DNA from: Salinimicrobium sp035607535 | Lineage (GTDB): Bacteria > Bacteroidota > Bacteroidia > Flavobacteriales > Flavobacteriaceae | Assembly: GCF_035607535.1 (NCBI RefSeq) | Contig: NZ_JAYDZX010000001.1 | Coordinates: forward strand, 744,001-808,000 | Length of the DNA stretch: 64,000 nt | Direction: 5' to 3' | Shown here: positions 8,796 through 17,251 of the stretch, one piece after another | Layout of the letters: each line of letters begins with the position of its first letter | How positions within the stretch are numbered: the first letter of the stretch is position 1 | Position numbers and translations under genes: made by a program | Notes under the pieces: generated by a model | Database searches by the model: none | The model's input: only the letters and a program-made list of their open reading frames with translations | What the model was told of the DNA's origin: nothing

Positions 8796-9121
8796 TTCGG
8801 GAGAATTTCGATCATGAAAACATTTCATTATGACCAGTGCCCTTTTAACTGCGACGGAATGCTCTGAAGCAGTCAGATGAAGAAATCGTAGCAGGCAGCA
8901 CAACATGCGCACGATGTTGCTCACACAGATACCACTCTTAAAATGGCTGCCAATTATAAGAGGCCGATAAGAGAAGAATGAGAATTTCCTTTGGTGACAG
9001 AGTCATTTTCGAAAAAATCGGGAAGCAACATTTTTTGGAGTGTAAGGAAAAGCAGATGACCATTCTTAAAGCACCTACATCTTTTGGTTTGAAGTCCCAA
9101 CGACTGTTTTACGCACCTTTA
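8796..9121. other. Intergenic stretch with gene debris
   Basis: Apart from the broken DUF1059-like gene, this stretch holds nothing I can support. A 67-codon plus-strand frame from 8978 overlaps the end of the SPW gene, lacks any recognisable feature and is not called. Confidence 0.4.
8814..8981 (+). pseudogene. Frameshifted DUF1059-like small gene
   Basis: An ATG at 8814 encodes MKTFHYDQCPFNCDGML, then meets a stop. Removing one CT from CTCT near 8862 restores KQSDEEIVA. Removing one G from GG near 8895 restores AAQHAHDVAHTDTT and a further stretch ending REE and a stop at 8981. The repaired 54-residue protein resembles the small DUF1059 family (CPF motif, then DEEIV..A..HA). The two defects together are +3, so the first and last pieces share a frame. 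Either a decayed gene or two indel errors in the assembly. Confidence 0.5.
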
Positions 9122-9493
9122 TTAACGGCCCTCGTGATGCTCAGGATTAGCGTCATAAGAAGGTTTTTTTTCTGTCATTAGACTCGCTCCTATCTCAAGA
9201 ACTCCAAGGATGATGAATGGCCAGAATGTTTCGTCTGCAAATCCAAACAACCATGGAGTCACAATAAGCAAGGCTCCTCCCAACAAATCGAGTAGAAGAT
9301 GTGTCTTCATGGCAAGGATCTTTAAGAGGCCTAGCTCATAGTCTGTGATGAGACTGTAAACAATTACTCCTGCTCCAAGGATTACGGGTAGGGTACTGGC
9401 TGCACCGGCAGGAATCTCCAGGAAAAGTGGAAGAACTAATAAAGTTGCTCCCATAATATAATCAAGGTAGCCATGAATTTTTGTACTTATCAT
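9122..9493 (-). CDS. SPW-repeat-like membrane protein
   Basis: A 123-residue protein with four hydrophobic segments. MISTKIHGYLDYIMGATLLVLP and a second related unit with LLLDLLGGALLIVTPWLFGF show the internal duplication typical of SPW-family integral membrane proteins. The C-terminus is polar and histidine-rich (ANPEHHEGR). Function unknown. It stands alone, downstream of the minus-strand glycan operon but 130 bases away. Confidence 0.7.
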   Translation of the reverse strand: MISTKIHGYLDYIMGATLLVLPLFLEIPAGAASTLPVILGAGVIVYSLITDYELGLLKILAMKTHLLLDLLGGALLIVTPWLFGFADETFWPFIILGVLEIGASLMTEKKPSYDANPEHHEGR

Positions 9494-9623
9494 AATGTTG
9501 ATTTTATAGATTTAATATAGTCACTAATTTGATCCACAGGATCATTTATTAACCTGTTTAACAGCCTTTTCTATTTTCCCTTAAAAAGATCAAAAGCATT
9601 AGTATCCAGAATCTACTTCCAAA

Positions 9624-10826
9624 TTAAACCTTCCTTAAAGCGGCTGTTAGTTTTTGGTGTAGACCCGGAGCATCAGGTGTAGGAAAATTAATTTCCTTCA
9701 TCTCAACTTCACCTTGCCTCACGCATTCCTTGATCATCCTCACATACCCGGGAAATGGAATTCGGTTCTTCTGCTCATCAAGGTCAAAAATTCCACTGTT
9801 ATGGTAATGAAGCAGGTTATCCCAATCGGGGCGATCTATAACTGGATATATACAGATTCCATGTAGATCCACTCCGGCACTTATAGCAGTAAGACATTCC
9901 CGCGTAATCTCCTTCAGCCACCTGGCGCGCCCCACTCCAAAATGTCCCGTTTCAGCCAGGACCACAGGCTTTTTATATCTTGAGTAAGCTGTTTGCAACA
10001 ACTGATTCAGCGGGATGAGCTTTTGGGTTTCCATTGGCCACAACAGCGTCCTTCCCTCGTGGTCCCACTGGTTACTATGGTAATAGTTAAAGCCGATAAT
10101 ATCGAATAATTCCGTTGAGCCCCCAAGTTCGGGACACATTTTTCCTGCAATCATGTCCATCGCCTGATACTGATGTGAGTTGAGTTCTGCAAGTTCTGCT
10201 TCAGAAATTTCACTGTCACCCCGATGGATCTTAACCAAAGGTTCTACCAGATAAATAACACAGTTTTCGCTAACCTGCCGCAGAATTTTACTGCCCTCAA
10301 TTGCAGCTTTCGAGAGATGGTATTTAATATCAAAACCTGAGTTGACAGCAAAGGGCACAGTCCCTCTCACATCACCTGAATGCCATGACAAAAAACTGAT
10401 CTCATTTATCGGCACCACATGCAGCGTACTTGAGGAATGCTTGCTGTGAAAAAGGGCAAATTCCCTGCAAAGCAACTTGAACCTCTCCAGAAACAAAGGG
10501 TGTGTGGGATAGATACCATCTGGATATCCAAAATGGCAAAGGTCCCATATAACCTGGATCCCCAGTTCTTCGGCAATGGACATCCTGTTTTTCACTTCTG
10601 AAAAATCAAAATGATAAGGAGCTCTTTCTACTTCACTCCAGCAAATTCCTTCCCTTACCACCTTTATTCCCAGATTGAGCAGTAACCTGTAATCTTCCTC
10701 CACCCTAAGGTGATGTTGATTCTCTTTCAGAAGATTTATTCTTTGACCCGACCGGTTAATATGGTCTGCACATTCAAAGCCTCCCATGAAGAAGGAATTA
10801 TATTTTCCTGGCCTTTTCTTTTCCAT
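9624..10826 (-). CDS. Clan GH-A (family 1-like) glycosidase
   Basis: A 400-residue protein opening MEKKRPGKYNSFFMGGFECAD. The fold markers GIKVVREGICWSEVE, VIWDLCHFGYPDG, VPINEISFLS (NE, likely acid/base) and VVLAETGHFG (E, likely nucleophile) point to a TIM-barrel retaining glycosidase related to GH1. The ATG at 10826 follows a strong AAGGAGG ribosome site (unusual in Bacteroidota). The longer frame up to 10949 would run deep inside the mutase gene, so the short start is preferred, leaving a 29-base overlap. It is the third gene of an operon with a glycosyltransferase and UDP-galactopyranose mutase. No signal peptide is seen, so it may act in the cytoplasm, possibly as a transferase or on glycan intermediates. 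Confidence 0.75.
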   Translation of the reverse strand: MEKKRPGKYNSFFMGGFECADHINRSGQRINLLKENQHHLRVEEDYRLLLNLGIKVVREGICWSEVERAPYHFDFSEVKNRMSIAEELGIQVIWDLCHFGYPDGIYPTHPLFLERFKLLCREFALFHSKHSSSTLHVVPINEISFLSWHSGDVRGTVPFAVNSGFDIKYHLSKAAIEGSKILRQVSENCVIYLVEPLVKIHRGDSEISEAELAELNSHQYQAMDMIAGKMCPELGGSTELFDIIGFNYYHSNQWDHEGRTLLWPMETQKLIPLNQLLQTAYSRYKKPVVLAETGHFGVGRARWLKEITRECLTAISAGVDLHGICIYPVIDRPDWDNLLHYHNSGIFDLDEQKNRIPFPGYVRMIKECVRQGEVEMKEINFPTPDAPGLHQKLTAALRKV

Positions 10827-11961
10827 AGCTGTTCCACCTCCTTCTTGATATTTTTCCTTCCAGTAAAGCGAAGAGTTCCAGGGCATTTTTGAAAGCCTGG
10901 TCCATATTGAAGTACTTGTAGTTGGCAAGTCTTCCCACGAAATATACATCTTTCAACTGTTCTGCCTCTTCCCTGTACTTCTCATAAATTTCGCTATTTC
11001 TGGCGTTAGGTACTGGATAATAGGGCTCTCCCTCATCTGTAGTAAATTCTTTTACAATAGTAGTTCTTTCAGATATTTGATTTCCGAAATGTTTGTACTC
11101 AATAATACGTGTGAAATCTACTTCCAGTCCCGGATAATTCACTACTGAATTCTCCTGAAAATACTCCCGGTCCACTGTTTCTTTTACAAAATTTATTGAT
11201 CGATACTCCAGTTTGTCCTCAAGGCTATGTTTAAACTCAAAAAATCGATCAATGGGCCCGGTATAGAACAACTTCGTAAAACCTGAAATTTCATCTTTCA
11301 CATCAAAGTAGTCTGTATTTAACATTACTTCAATAGTTGGGCTGGAGAGGATCCTTTCAAACATCTTCGTGTACCCTCCTCCAGGCAACGCCTGATATTT
11401 GTCTGAAAAATAGCGGTCATCAAAGTTCTTCCGCACCGGAATACGTTCTAAAACCGAGGCGTCTAATTCTTCAGGGTATTTATCCCATTGCTTTTTAGTG
11501 TAGTGCTTAAACATCTTTTCATACAATTCATATCCCAATTTATTCAGAACTGCCTCTTCTCCATTCGATGCATTGGTAAATTCAATTCTATTCTTCTCCA
11601 GCCATTCTTCCATTTCTGCTTCCGTGGAAATTTTGAGATCAAAGATTTGATTGACCGTTTTGATGTTAACTGGTATGGGAACAAGTTGGCCATCAACCTT
11701 AGCAAGGACCCTGTGCTCCCATTTATACCAGTGGGCAAATCTGTTCACATATTTCCATACCTCCTCATGATTTGTATGGAACAGGTGAGCACCGTATTTG
11801 GAAACGAGGATGTTATTTTCATCTAGGTAATCGAAACAATTTCCACCTATATGGTCCCGTTTTTCAAGGATCAACACTTTTTTTCCTATCGCCGCATATC
11901 GTTCTGCCAGGACCGCTCCCGAAATTCCGGCTCCTATAATTAAAATATCAGTCGTCGTCAT
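10798..11961 (-). CDS. glf: UDP-galactopyranose mutase
   Basis: A 387-residue FAD enzyme interconverting UDP-galactopyranose and UDP-galactofuranose. ILIIGAGISGAVLAERYA is the FAD-binding start, with EKRDHIGGNCFDY, KYGAHLFHTNHEEVWKYV and a conserved C-terminal YFVGRLANYKYFNMDQA. Length is normal. It overlaps the upstream glycosyltransferase by four bases (ATGA) and the downstream glycosidase by 29, so the three are a tightly coupled operon. Its presence implies galactofuranose in a surface glycan or small glycoside. Confidence 0.95.
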   Translation of the reverse strand: MTTTDILIIGAGISGAVLAERYAAIGKKVLILEKRDHIGGNCFDYLDENNILVSKYGAHLFHTNHEEVWKYVNRFAHWYKWEHRVLAKVDGQLVPIPVNIKTVNQIFDLKISTEAEMEEWLEKNRIEFTNASNGEEAVLNKLGYELYEKMFKHYTKKQWDKYPEELDASVLERIPVRKNFDDRYFSDKYQALPGGGYTKMFERILSSPTIEVMLNTDYFDVKDEISGFTKLFYTGPIDRFFEFKHSLEDKLEYRSINFVKETVDREYFQENSVVNYPGLEVDFTRIIEYKHFGNQISERTTIVKEFTTDEGEPYYPVPNARNSEIYEKYREEAEQLKDVYFVGRLANYKYFNMDQAFKNALELFALLEGKISRRRWNSYGKEKARKI

Positions 11962-13100
11962 ACCTTTACTTCAGTTGAAATTAATTGCTCCATTTGAGTT
12001 GCAGTATGGTCCCAGGAGGTATGGTTGAGAATTTCTTTGTAGCTCTTCAATACTTTTGTCCCGTCCTCGCCCAGCATACGATCTATAGCTCCTGAAAATT
12101 CTTCAGCATTACCAACTATGGAAATACAGTGGCGATAGTCCCTCTCCACGTCTTTAATTGCAGTGGATATTATAGGTTTTCCTGCCGCCATATACTCCAG
12201 CGTTTTTGTGGGACTAATAAAACGTGTAGCATCGTTTAGAGCAAAGGGCATCATGGCAACATCAAAACCGGCCAGGTAAGCGGGAAGGTCCTTATATGCC
12301 TTCATTCCCAGGTAATAAATATTTTTCTCCCTTGGAAGGTCTTCTTCCCCTATTTTAGCCAGCGGTCCAATCATTACAAAACTGATATCTGGCCTTGCTT
12401 TCGCTACCTCCTGAAGCAGCTTCAAATTGATCCTCTCATCGATTACCCCAAAATACCCTACCACTGGCTTTTTTATATTGTTCATATCCTGGGGAAGTGG
12501 CAGTTCATTAAGAGCTACGGCAAAGTGATAACGTTCAACTGAACTTGGGAAACAGTGAACATTAAAATGCACCTTGCTCTTCGCTTCATATAAAGATTTT
12601 CCCCCTGTAAAAACAATCTCGGCTTCAGACAATAAGAACTTTTCCTGCCTTACCAGTTCTGGGTTTGCACCTCGAAAAAGAGAGAGTTCATCCATACAAT
12701 CGTAGATCACTCTCCCAAAATCAAAATCTCCCAATACTTCACTAAATGCTGCTGAATAGAACCACCCAATAGAAAACTTTCGTCTAGAAAGGTATTTCTT
12801 TAAAATAGCTGATATACCAGCCACATTCCTTGCTCTTGGTTTTAGTATATGAAGATTTGAATTGATCACTTCCAGTTCATAACCCCCTTCATTTTCTTCA
12901 GCAAACGCAATGGGTTCTTCAATGAAAAGCACCTTATAGGATTTACACAACCTGCTAATGAGGTGCTGGGGTCGCTGGTAAACAAATCCCCATCTCAAAT
13001 GACAAAAGACCAGCATTTCATAATCCCGGACCGGAGTAAGGGATTTATCCTTTTCCAGCCTCTGACTTGATTTTCCGGAAACCGTTCTTTTTCTTTCCAT
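11958..13100 (-). CDS. Glycosyltransferase, GT4-like
   Basis: A 380-residue protein with a two-domain GT-B layout. The N-terminal part has LVFCHLRWGFVYQRPQHLISRL, a segment common in sugar transferases linked to mutase clusters. The C-terminal part has VVGYFGVIDERINLKLL and the donor-site stretch SPTKTLEYMAAGKPIIST. No membrane segment is seen. As first gene of the glf operon it is the likely galactofuranosyl (or partner sugar) transferase. The first 20 or so residues are basic and may be an over-extension of the start. Confidence 0.85.
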   Translation of the reverse strand: MERKRTVSGKSSQRLEKDKSLTPVRDYEMLVFCHLRWGFVYQRPQHLISRLCKSYKVLFIEEPIAFAEENEGGYELEVINSNLHILKPRARNVAGISAILKKYLSRRKFSIGWFYSAAFSEVLGDFDFGRVIYDCMDELSLFRGANPELVRQEKFLLSEAEIVFTGGKSLYEAKSKVHFNVHCFPSSVERYHFAVALNELPLPQDMNNIKKPVVGYFGVIDERINLKLLQEVAKARPDISFVMIGPLAKIGEEDLPREKNIYYLGMKAYKDLPAYLAGFDVAMMPFALNDATRFISPTKTLEYMAAGKPIISTAIKDVERDYRHCISIVGNAEEFSGAIDRMLGEDGTKVLKSYKEILNHTSWDHTATQMEQLISTEVKV

Positions 13101-13406
13101 AGCTAAATTTTTTTACGAGTTATCCAGCCCGTGAAAAAATTCTTTTTCCGGTTGACTTCCCTTTTCTGTTTAATAGAAATTAGTGTGGATTTGAGTAGCA
13201 GGGGGAATTCTTACTCCTATTAACCCTGTCTAAAGTAGAGGATTACAGTCCTACTGCAGATGATGTTTAAGAAACAATTATTACTAAATTTCAACATAAT
13301 TAACAGCACCAATAACTCTATTGTTTTATTAGATAAAAAAGCTACGTTTTTCGATAAAAAATTCTGAATTGTTTCACAGTAGCTGGTCCAAAAATAGTTA
13401 CCAGGT

Positions 13407-13547
13407 ACAAGTGATGAGGATACCACACAGGGGAACCAGAGTCCAAGATGGCTCTTACCTGATTTTGGTCACAGCAGGAAGGACATCTTCTGTTGGGCCT
13501 TCAGGAAATATCGGCAGGATCTTTAAAATTGAAATGGTAGAACAATA
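13407..13547 (+). pseudogene. Collapsed remnant of the PQQ-type sugar dehydrogenase gene
   Basis: Bases 13407-13492 align with the early part of the intact gene at about 7484-7575 (shared runs include GATGGCTCTT-type and CAGCAGGAA-type segments, with scattered changes). From about 13493 the match jumps to the last 50 bases of that gene, giving GPSGNIGRIFKIEMVEQ and a stop at 13545-13547. About 1.2 kb of the propeller is missing and the front part is out of frame. It lies in the same orientation as the intact copy, with the SPW gene and glycan operon between them. The preceding 300 bases (13101-13406) hold no gene I can support. Confidence 0.75.
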
Positions 13548-13637
13548 AAAGGAAGTAGGATCGGCGGTGGCTTTATATCTCATCCTTTTTTATGCCTGGT
13601 TCCAAAGAAAAACTTTATCAGATTTTCCACCCTGAAC

Positions 13638-14393
13638 TTAAATTCCGAGCCGCTCTAAAAATGGCTTTTTTTGAGCCTTGCTGGTATGAAGAAGACGGCC
13701 ATCGGCCATCTTTGCGTCTATCTCTCCAAATTCTGAATGAACCAGTTCTTTTACATGATCGAGATTTACAATGGCTGACCGATGTATTCTGAAAAACACA
13801 TCAGGATTTAAGATCTCATCAAGGGCACCAAGAGATTCCCTTAGGAGATATTTTTTATCTAAAGTATATATCTCTGCATAACAACCCGACGAAATGATGT
13901 AAAGAATGTCTTGCGGGTCAAGCAGAATGGTCTTATTACCCTGTTTGACCGGGATCTTGAATATTGTCCCGGTAGACCGATTATTGTAGATTCCAAGCAG
14001 GCTCTGGATCTTCTCATCCAGATCGAGTTCTTCCTGAGGTATTGCGCTTAAAATCTTTGAAATGGTTTTATAAAAGCGTTCATCTTTAAAAGGCTTAAGT
14101 AGGAGATCGCACGCATTAGCTTCAAACGCCTTACTGGCATCGGGATTATGAGCTGTAAGGAGAATCACTAGTGGCCTGGGAGACACAGAAATTCTATCCA
14201 GAACCTCAAAGCCATTCAAATCTTTCATTTCCAGGTCAAGAAAAATGAGATCGGGGCGAAGGGAATTAATTTGAGCCACTGCAGATTTACCCGTTGGACA
14301 CTCTCCCAAAACTTCAATTTCAGGAACCTTATTCAGGAGGTTGATCACCCGTTTCCTGGCCAGTGTTTCATCGTCTATAATTAAAGCTTTCAA
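13638..14393 (-). CDS. LytTR-family response regulator
   Basis: A 251-residue regulator: receiver domain (residues 1-120, phospho-acceptor Asp53 in LIFLDLEM, KPF switch lysine in LLLKPFKDERF) and a C-terminal LytTR DNA-binding domain (about 150-250, with FFRIHRSAIVNLDHV). No LytS-type kinase lies beside it, so it is an orphan here. It is about 17 kb from the second LytTR regulator in this window and could in principle share operators with it. Confidence 0.93.
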   Translation of the reverse strand: MKALIIDDETLARKRVINLLNKVPEIEVLGECPTGKSAVAQINSLRPDLIFLDLEMKDLNGFEVLDRISVSPRPLVILLTAHNPDASKAFEANACDLLLKPFKDERFYKTISKILSAIPQEELDLDEKIQSLLGIYNNRSTGTIFKIPVKQGNKTILLDPQDILYIISSGCYAEIYTLDKKYLLRESLGALDEILNPDVFFRIHRSAIVNLDHVKELVHSEFGEIDAKMADGRLLHTSKAQKKPFLERLGI

Positions 14394-14551
14394 AGGAAGA
14401 AGCTTTCTTGGGGTTACTTCCTCAAATTTACAATTTTTGGTTCTAAAAGTGAGCGGTTAAAAGAGGAAATTGCCACAATTACCTATTATTTTGATGACGA
14501 AAACTGCTTCCTGAAAAGGAGGAACAAAACCTCTTTTTGTGACATGTAAAA

Positions 14552-14647
14552 AGACTGTCAAAAATTCTAATTTCATTTCCCGCTCGTCTTCTTTATTGAA
14601 GTCCTGCCCCTAAACAGGTGAAAAATGAAATATGCTTTTGACAGTCT
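14552..14647. repeat. Long imperfect palindrome (96 bases)
   Basis: The outer arms AGACTGTCAAAA (14552-14563) and TTTTGACAGTCT (14636-14647) are perfectly complementary. Inner arms ATTTCATTT (14570-14578) and AAATGAAAT (14623-14631) extend the fold, and CCTG/CAGG can close a further small hairpin in the loop. It lies between two minus-strand genes. It could be an RNA structure ending the transcript of the 15223-14672 gene, or a small mobile palindrome. Confidence 0.7.
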
Positions 14648-14671
14648 CTCTAACAGCCTCAACTATTGACC

Positions 14672-15223
14672 CTAAAGACCCGCAAGTTCAATAATTTCTG
14701 CTGCCTCCATGTCGATCCTGAGATTCTGTACCTCTCCCTCCTTCTCCAGGCGTATTTTGAAATATTCTTCCTCAACTATGCCATCCCGACCTTTTGCCCT
14801 ATGAACATTCCGCGTCATGTTCCATCCCCGGTACTTTCTATACACCTCTTCCTGCAGCTGTGGGGGAAGAAGAACATTTTTGAGTTTATAGGAGACCTTT
14901 CTTAGGTTACCTTCTTTGCAATAGCTTGCTTTTAATCTTCCTTTAGTGCTTTTTACATCCACCTGGTAACCATTGATACCCTCGTCCTCCACCAGGTCAA
15001 TAAATGCTTCTAACCGGCAGTGTTTATTTAGAAAACCTATGGGATCCTTTTCAAATTCCTCGCCGAACCGCTTATTGATTCTAAAGACATAAGTGTCTCC
15101 TTCAACTGTTACTTCAGGGAGATTGGGATCGAAACCTACCCTGGCTTCTTTAAGTTCGGTAAATTGTGCATTTGCAATACCTGCCCACATCAGGATCATT
15201 AATCCAAGAAACATTTTTTTCAT
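14672..15223 (-). CDS. Hypothetical secreted protein
   Basis: A 183-residue protein with a clear signal peptide (MKKMFLGLMILMWAGIANAQ). The mature part is rich in charged residues with a probable cysteine pair (HCRLEAF and SYCKEGNLRKVSYKLKNVLLPPQLQEEVYRKY). The second segment looks like a periplasmic beta-rich fold, but I do not recognise the family. Stand-alone minus-strand gene. Confidence 0.7.
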   Translation of the reverse strand: MKKMFLGLMILMWAGIANAQFTELKEARVGFDPNLPEVTVEGDTYVFRINKRFGEEFEKDPIGFLNKHCRLEAFIDLVEDEGINGYQVDVKSTKGRLKASYCKEGNLRKVSYKLKNVLLPPQLQEEVYRKYRGWNMTRNVHRAKGRDGIVEEEYFKIRLEKEGEVQNLRIDMEAAEIIELAGL

Positions 15224-15574
15224 GATACCATCTTTAAATTAATACTTTTTGAAAGCCTTACTGTATTATTTTGCCTTCAAAATTCTGTACAAATTTAAGG
15301 GTACAGGTATGCTTGCAATGTTGCAATGATATCAACAGACAGAAAGTAGTTACAGGGAACCACTGCGAATACATGAGGGGATAAAAGAATATTTTTGAAT
15401 ACTTAGTTGTAAACCAGGCTACAGTTAGAAAGTTAGGTTCCGGCCTGAATAAAAAGGAAGTTTTCCCTTTGAAAATTACAAAGAAGCTGTTTAATTTGCA
15501 GTTCCAATTCGGGAGGTGGACCCGGGAAAACGGGAGTGGCAAATACGTCTGCTTCCTTTCTAAAATCCATTAAT
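15224..15574. other. 351-base stretch without a gene
   Basis: Nothing coding can be supported. The promoter of tRNA-Pro must lie at its right end. Minus-strand frames here are shadows, including one containing the tRNA. Confidence 0.4.
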
Positions 15575-15648
15575 CGGGATGTGGCGCAGTCCGGTAGCGT
15601 ATACGTCTGGGGGGCGTAGGGTCGCAGGTTCAAATCCTGTCATCCCGA
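15575..15648 (+). tRNA. tRNA-Pro (anticodon GGG)
   Basis: A 74-base cloverleaf. Acceptor arm CGGGATG (15575-15581) pairs with CATCCCG (15641-15647). The anticodon arm TACGT/GCGTA closes the seven-base loop CTGGGGG with anticodon GGG, and the T arm holds GGTTCAAATCC. The discriminator base is A and no CCA end is encoded. The identity fits the Pro-type start CGGG..GTGGCGCAG. Confidence 0.93.
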
Positions 15649-15653
15649 CATAG

Positions 15654-15682
15654 AAAAGCGATGCAAATGCATCGCTTTTTTT
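15654..15682 (+). terminator. Rho-independent terminator after tRNA-Pro
   Basis: AAAAGCGATGC (15654-15664) and GCATCGCTTTT (15669-15679) form an 11-bp stem with loop AAAT, followed by more T. It begins six bases after the tRNA. Confidence 0.9.
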
Positions 15683-15725
15683 GTTTTCGAAATTTACTGA
15701 CTTCCTGGAGGCTCTCAACTTCCTC

Positions 15726-16598
15726 CTACTTCTCTGTTTCCGCAAGGGTTTTTGTATCAACATATTGCTGAAACGAAATAACTTTACCACCCTCAAGTGT
15801 CCAAAGGTGAGCTGCCTGTGCGTCATATTTCTCTCCGCCTTTCCATTGTGCATCATACCGCAGGGTTGCCAAAACTTTATTGTTGCTCATTTCATGCAGT
15901 TCAATATCCTTTAGTTTAAAATATTCGTGTTCTCCTCCAAGTCTGGAAAAAACACCCTTTAATACCGCATCGGGGCCAATGTATGGATTCCCGTCAGCAT
16001 ATTTATTGCCTTCAGCCTCATTCCATACTACCTTTGGATCCATACTTGCCAGAACCGTAAGGATATCACCGGCCGCAAAAGCTTCGTACATGGAATTGAT
16101 CACCCCAACATTATTGGGTTCACTCATAAGACCCAGTTGCTGCATAAATATCATGCTGTCCATAAAATCATGTTCCTGTGCGATCTTCCCATTCTTCATT
16201 TTCACCAGGGTTACTCCCTCCACATCAACAGCTCTGCCGGTAGCGGGGATACCAAAGAAGTTCCCGGTATGTTTCCCCTTAAAGCGCCAGTGTTTAACCA
16301 GTTTGTTTCCTTGTTCAAAAATATCAACAACTTTGAAATCAATCTCTGAAAATCCGGTGAGGAAATTTTGATAATAGGCTCTAAAGTCCTCTATACCCAC
16401 AATATTCTCTGGCTGACTCACCATCACAATATTTTCATCAAAATGTTCGGAATTTATCTGGTCGATCTGGCCTTTGTTGATCACCTCGTCCCAGGTAGTT
16501 TCATACATTTTGATGTTCCTGTCTACCTGGCTGTCTTGTGCGCTTGCAATAGAGATCCCGAACACTGCGAATGCAATTAAAAATACACTTGATTTCAT
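15726..16598 (-). CDS. Secreted tandem NTF2-like (SnoaL-type) protein
   Basis: A 290-residue protein with a signal peptide (ending SIASAQ) and two NTF2-like alpha/beta barrels. The first (about 25-155) has an ester-cyclase-like pattern with HWRFKGKHTGNFFGIPATGR. The second (about 160-290) has MYEAFAAGDILTVLASMDPKVVWNEAEGN and HLWTLEGGKVISFQQYVDT, as in SnoaL-like polyketide cyclase relatives. Such fused exported proteins are common in Bacteroidota and their substrates are unknown. It is followed upstream by a further NTF2-like gene and an AraC regulator. Confidence 0.82.
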   Translation of the reverse strand: MKSSVFLIAFAVFGISIASAQDSQVDRNIKMYETTWDEVINKGQIDQINSEHFDENIVMVSQPENIVGIEDFRAYYQNFLTGFSEIDFKVVDIFEQGNKLVKHWRFKGKHTGNFFGIPATGRAVDVEGVTLVKMKNGKIAQEHDFMDSMIFMQQLGLMSEPNNVGVINSMYEAFAAGDILTVLASMDPKVVWNEAEGNKYADGNPYIGPDAVLKGVFSRLGGEHEYFKLKDIELHEMSNNKVLATLRYDAQWKGGEKYDAQAAHLWTLEGGKVISFQQYVDTKTLAETEK

Positions 16599-16659
16599 AT
16601 TTAAAAATATTAGTTACTTAAACTGAAAAGATTGATTTTTTTCAAAAATTTTTCAAACA

Positions 16660-17118
16660 TCATTCTCTAAAGCCGACGATCCTTTCATCCTCCAGGACCC
16701 AATGATGTTCAAAATTATAGGAGATGAATTCACATTCGGAAGGTTGTCGCCCGTTGATTATCCCGGTCACCCGGACTGACTTTTTATCTCCGGTCCAAAA
16801 TTGAAGATTCTTGATCACAATGCTCATCCACTCATTTCTCAACATACCGCTAAGACTAATATGGTTCCGAGAGGTCATTCCTTCAGGCAGCAATATTTGA
16901 TCCCAGTTGATTTCCGGAGTTAAAGATTGGACGTCCTTTAAAGTGTAATTCCTCTCCTGCAACATCTCATAGATCTCGTTGATCTGATTATAAATGCCTC
17001 TTTGCTGCACCTCGGTTTGCAGGACATCGGTTTGATCAGGAATTTGCGGCTGGCCCGATAATTCTACAGGAATGATCAACAATACAAACAGGCCGCAGAA
17101 AAAAATAGATATCCGCAT
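16660..17118 (-). CDS. Secreted protein, probably NTF2-like
   Basis: A 152-residue protein with a signal peptide (IIPVELSGQP). The C-terminal ISYNFEHHWVLEDERIVGFRE resembles the last strand pair of NTF2-like proteins. It lies 61 bases upstream of the tandem NTF2-like gene on the same strand and may share its transcript. The family call is tentative. Confidence 0.6.
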   Translation of the reverse strand: MRISIFFCGLFVLLIIPVELSGQPQIPDQTDVLQTEVQQRGIYNQINEIYEMLQERNYTLKDVQSLTPEINWDQILLPEGMTSRNHISLSGMLRNEWMSIVIKNLQFWTGDKKSVRVTGIINGRQPSECEFISYNFEHHWVLEDERIVGFRE

Positions 17119-17251
17119 AAGAAAAATTTTAGTTGTAAAAAATTCAGGGGAGAAACTATTGACAATAAATTTACTGCTGGTTTATTATTAATTCTTGTAC
17201 AGATGCGACATTATTACTATCTGAAAATCAAGTCATTATGAAAGGACATAT

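Noticed and set aside
8978..9181. A 67-codon plus-strand frame after the broken DUF1059-like gene
   Set aside because: It overlaps the end of the SPW gene on the other strand and has no recognisable feature.
11488..11826. A 112-codon plus-strand frame opposite glf
   Set aside because: Antisense shadow of a complete UDP-galactopyranose mutase.
13220..13426. A 68-codon minus-strand frame in the gap before the dehydrogenase remnant
   Set aside because: No domain, poor composition, and it runs into the remnant on the other strand.
15560..15856. A 98-codon minus-strand frame over the tRNA-Pro gene (contains TGFEPATLRPPDVYATG)
   Set aside because: This peptide is the reverse reading of tRNA-Pro and its terminator, a well-known false gene.
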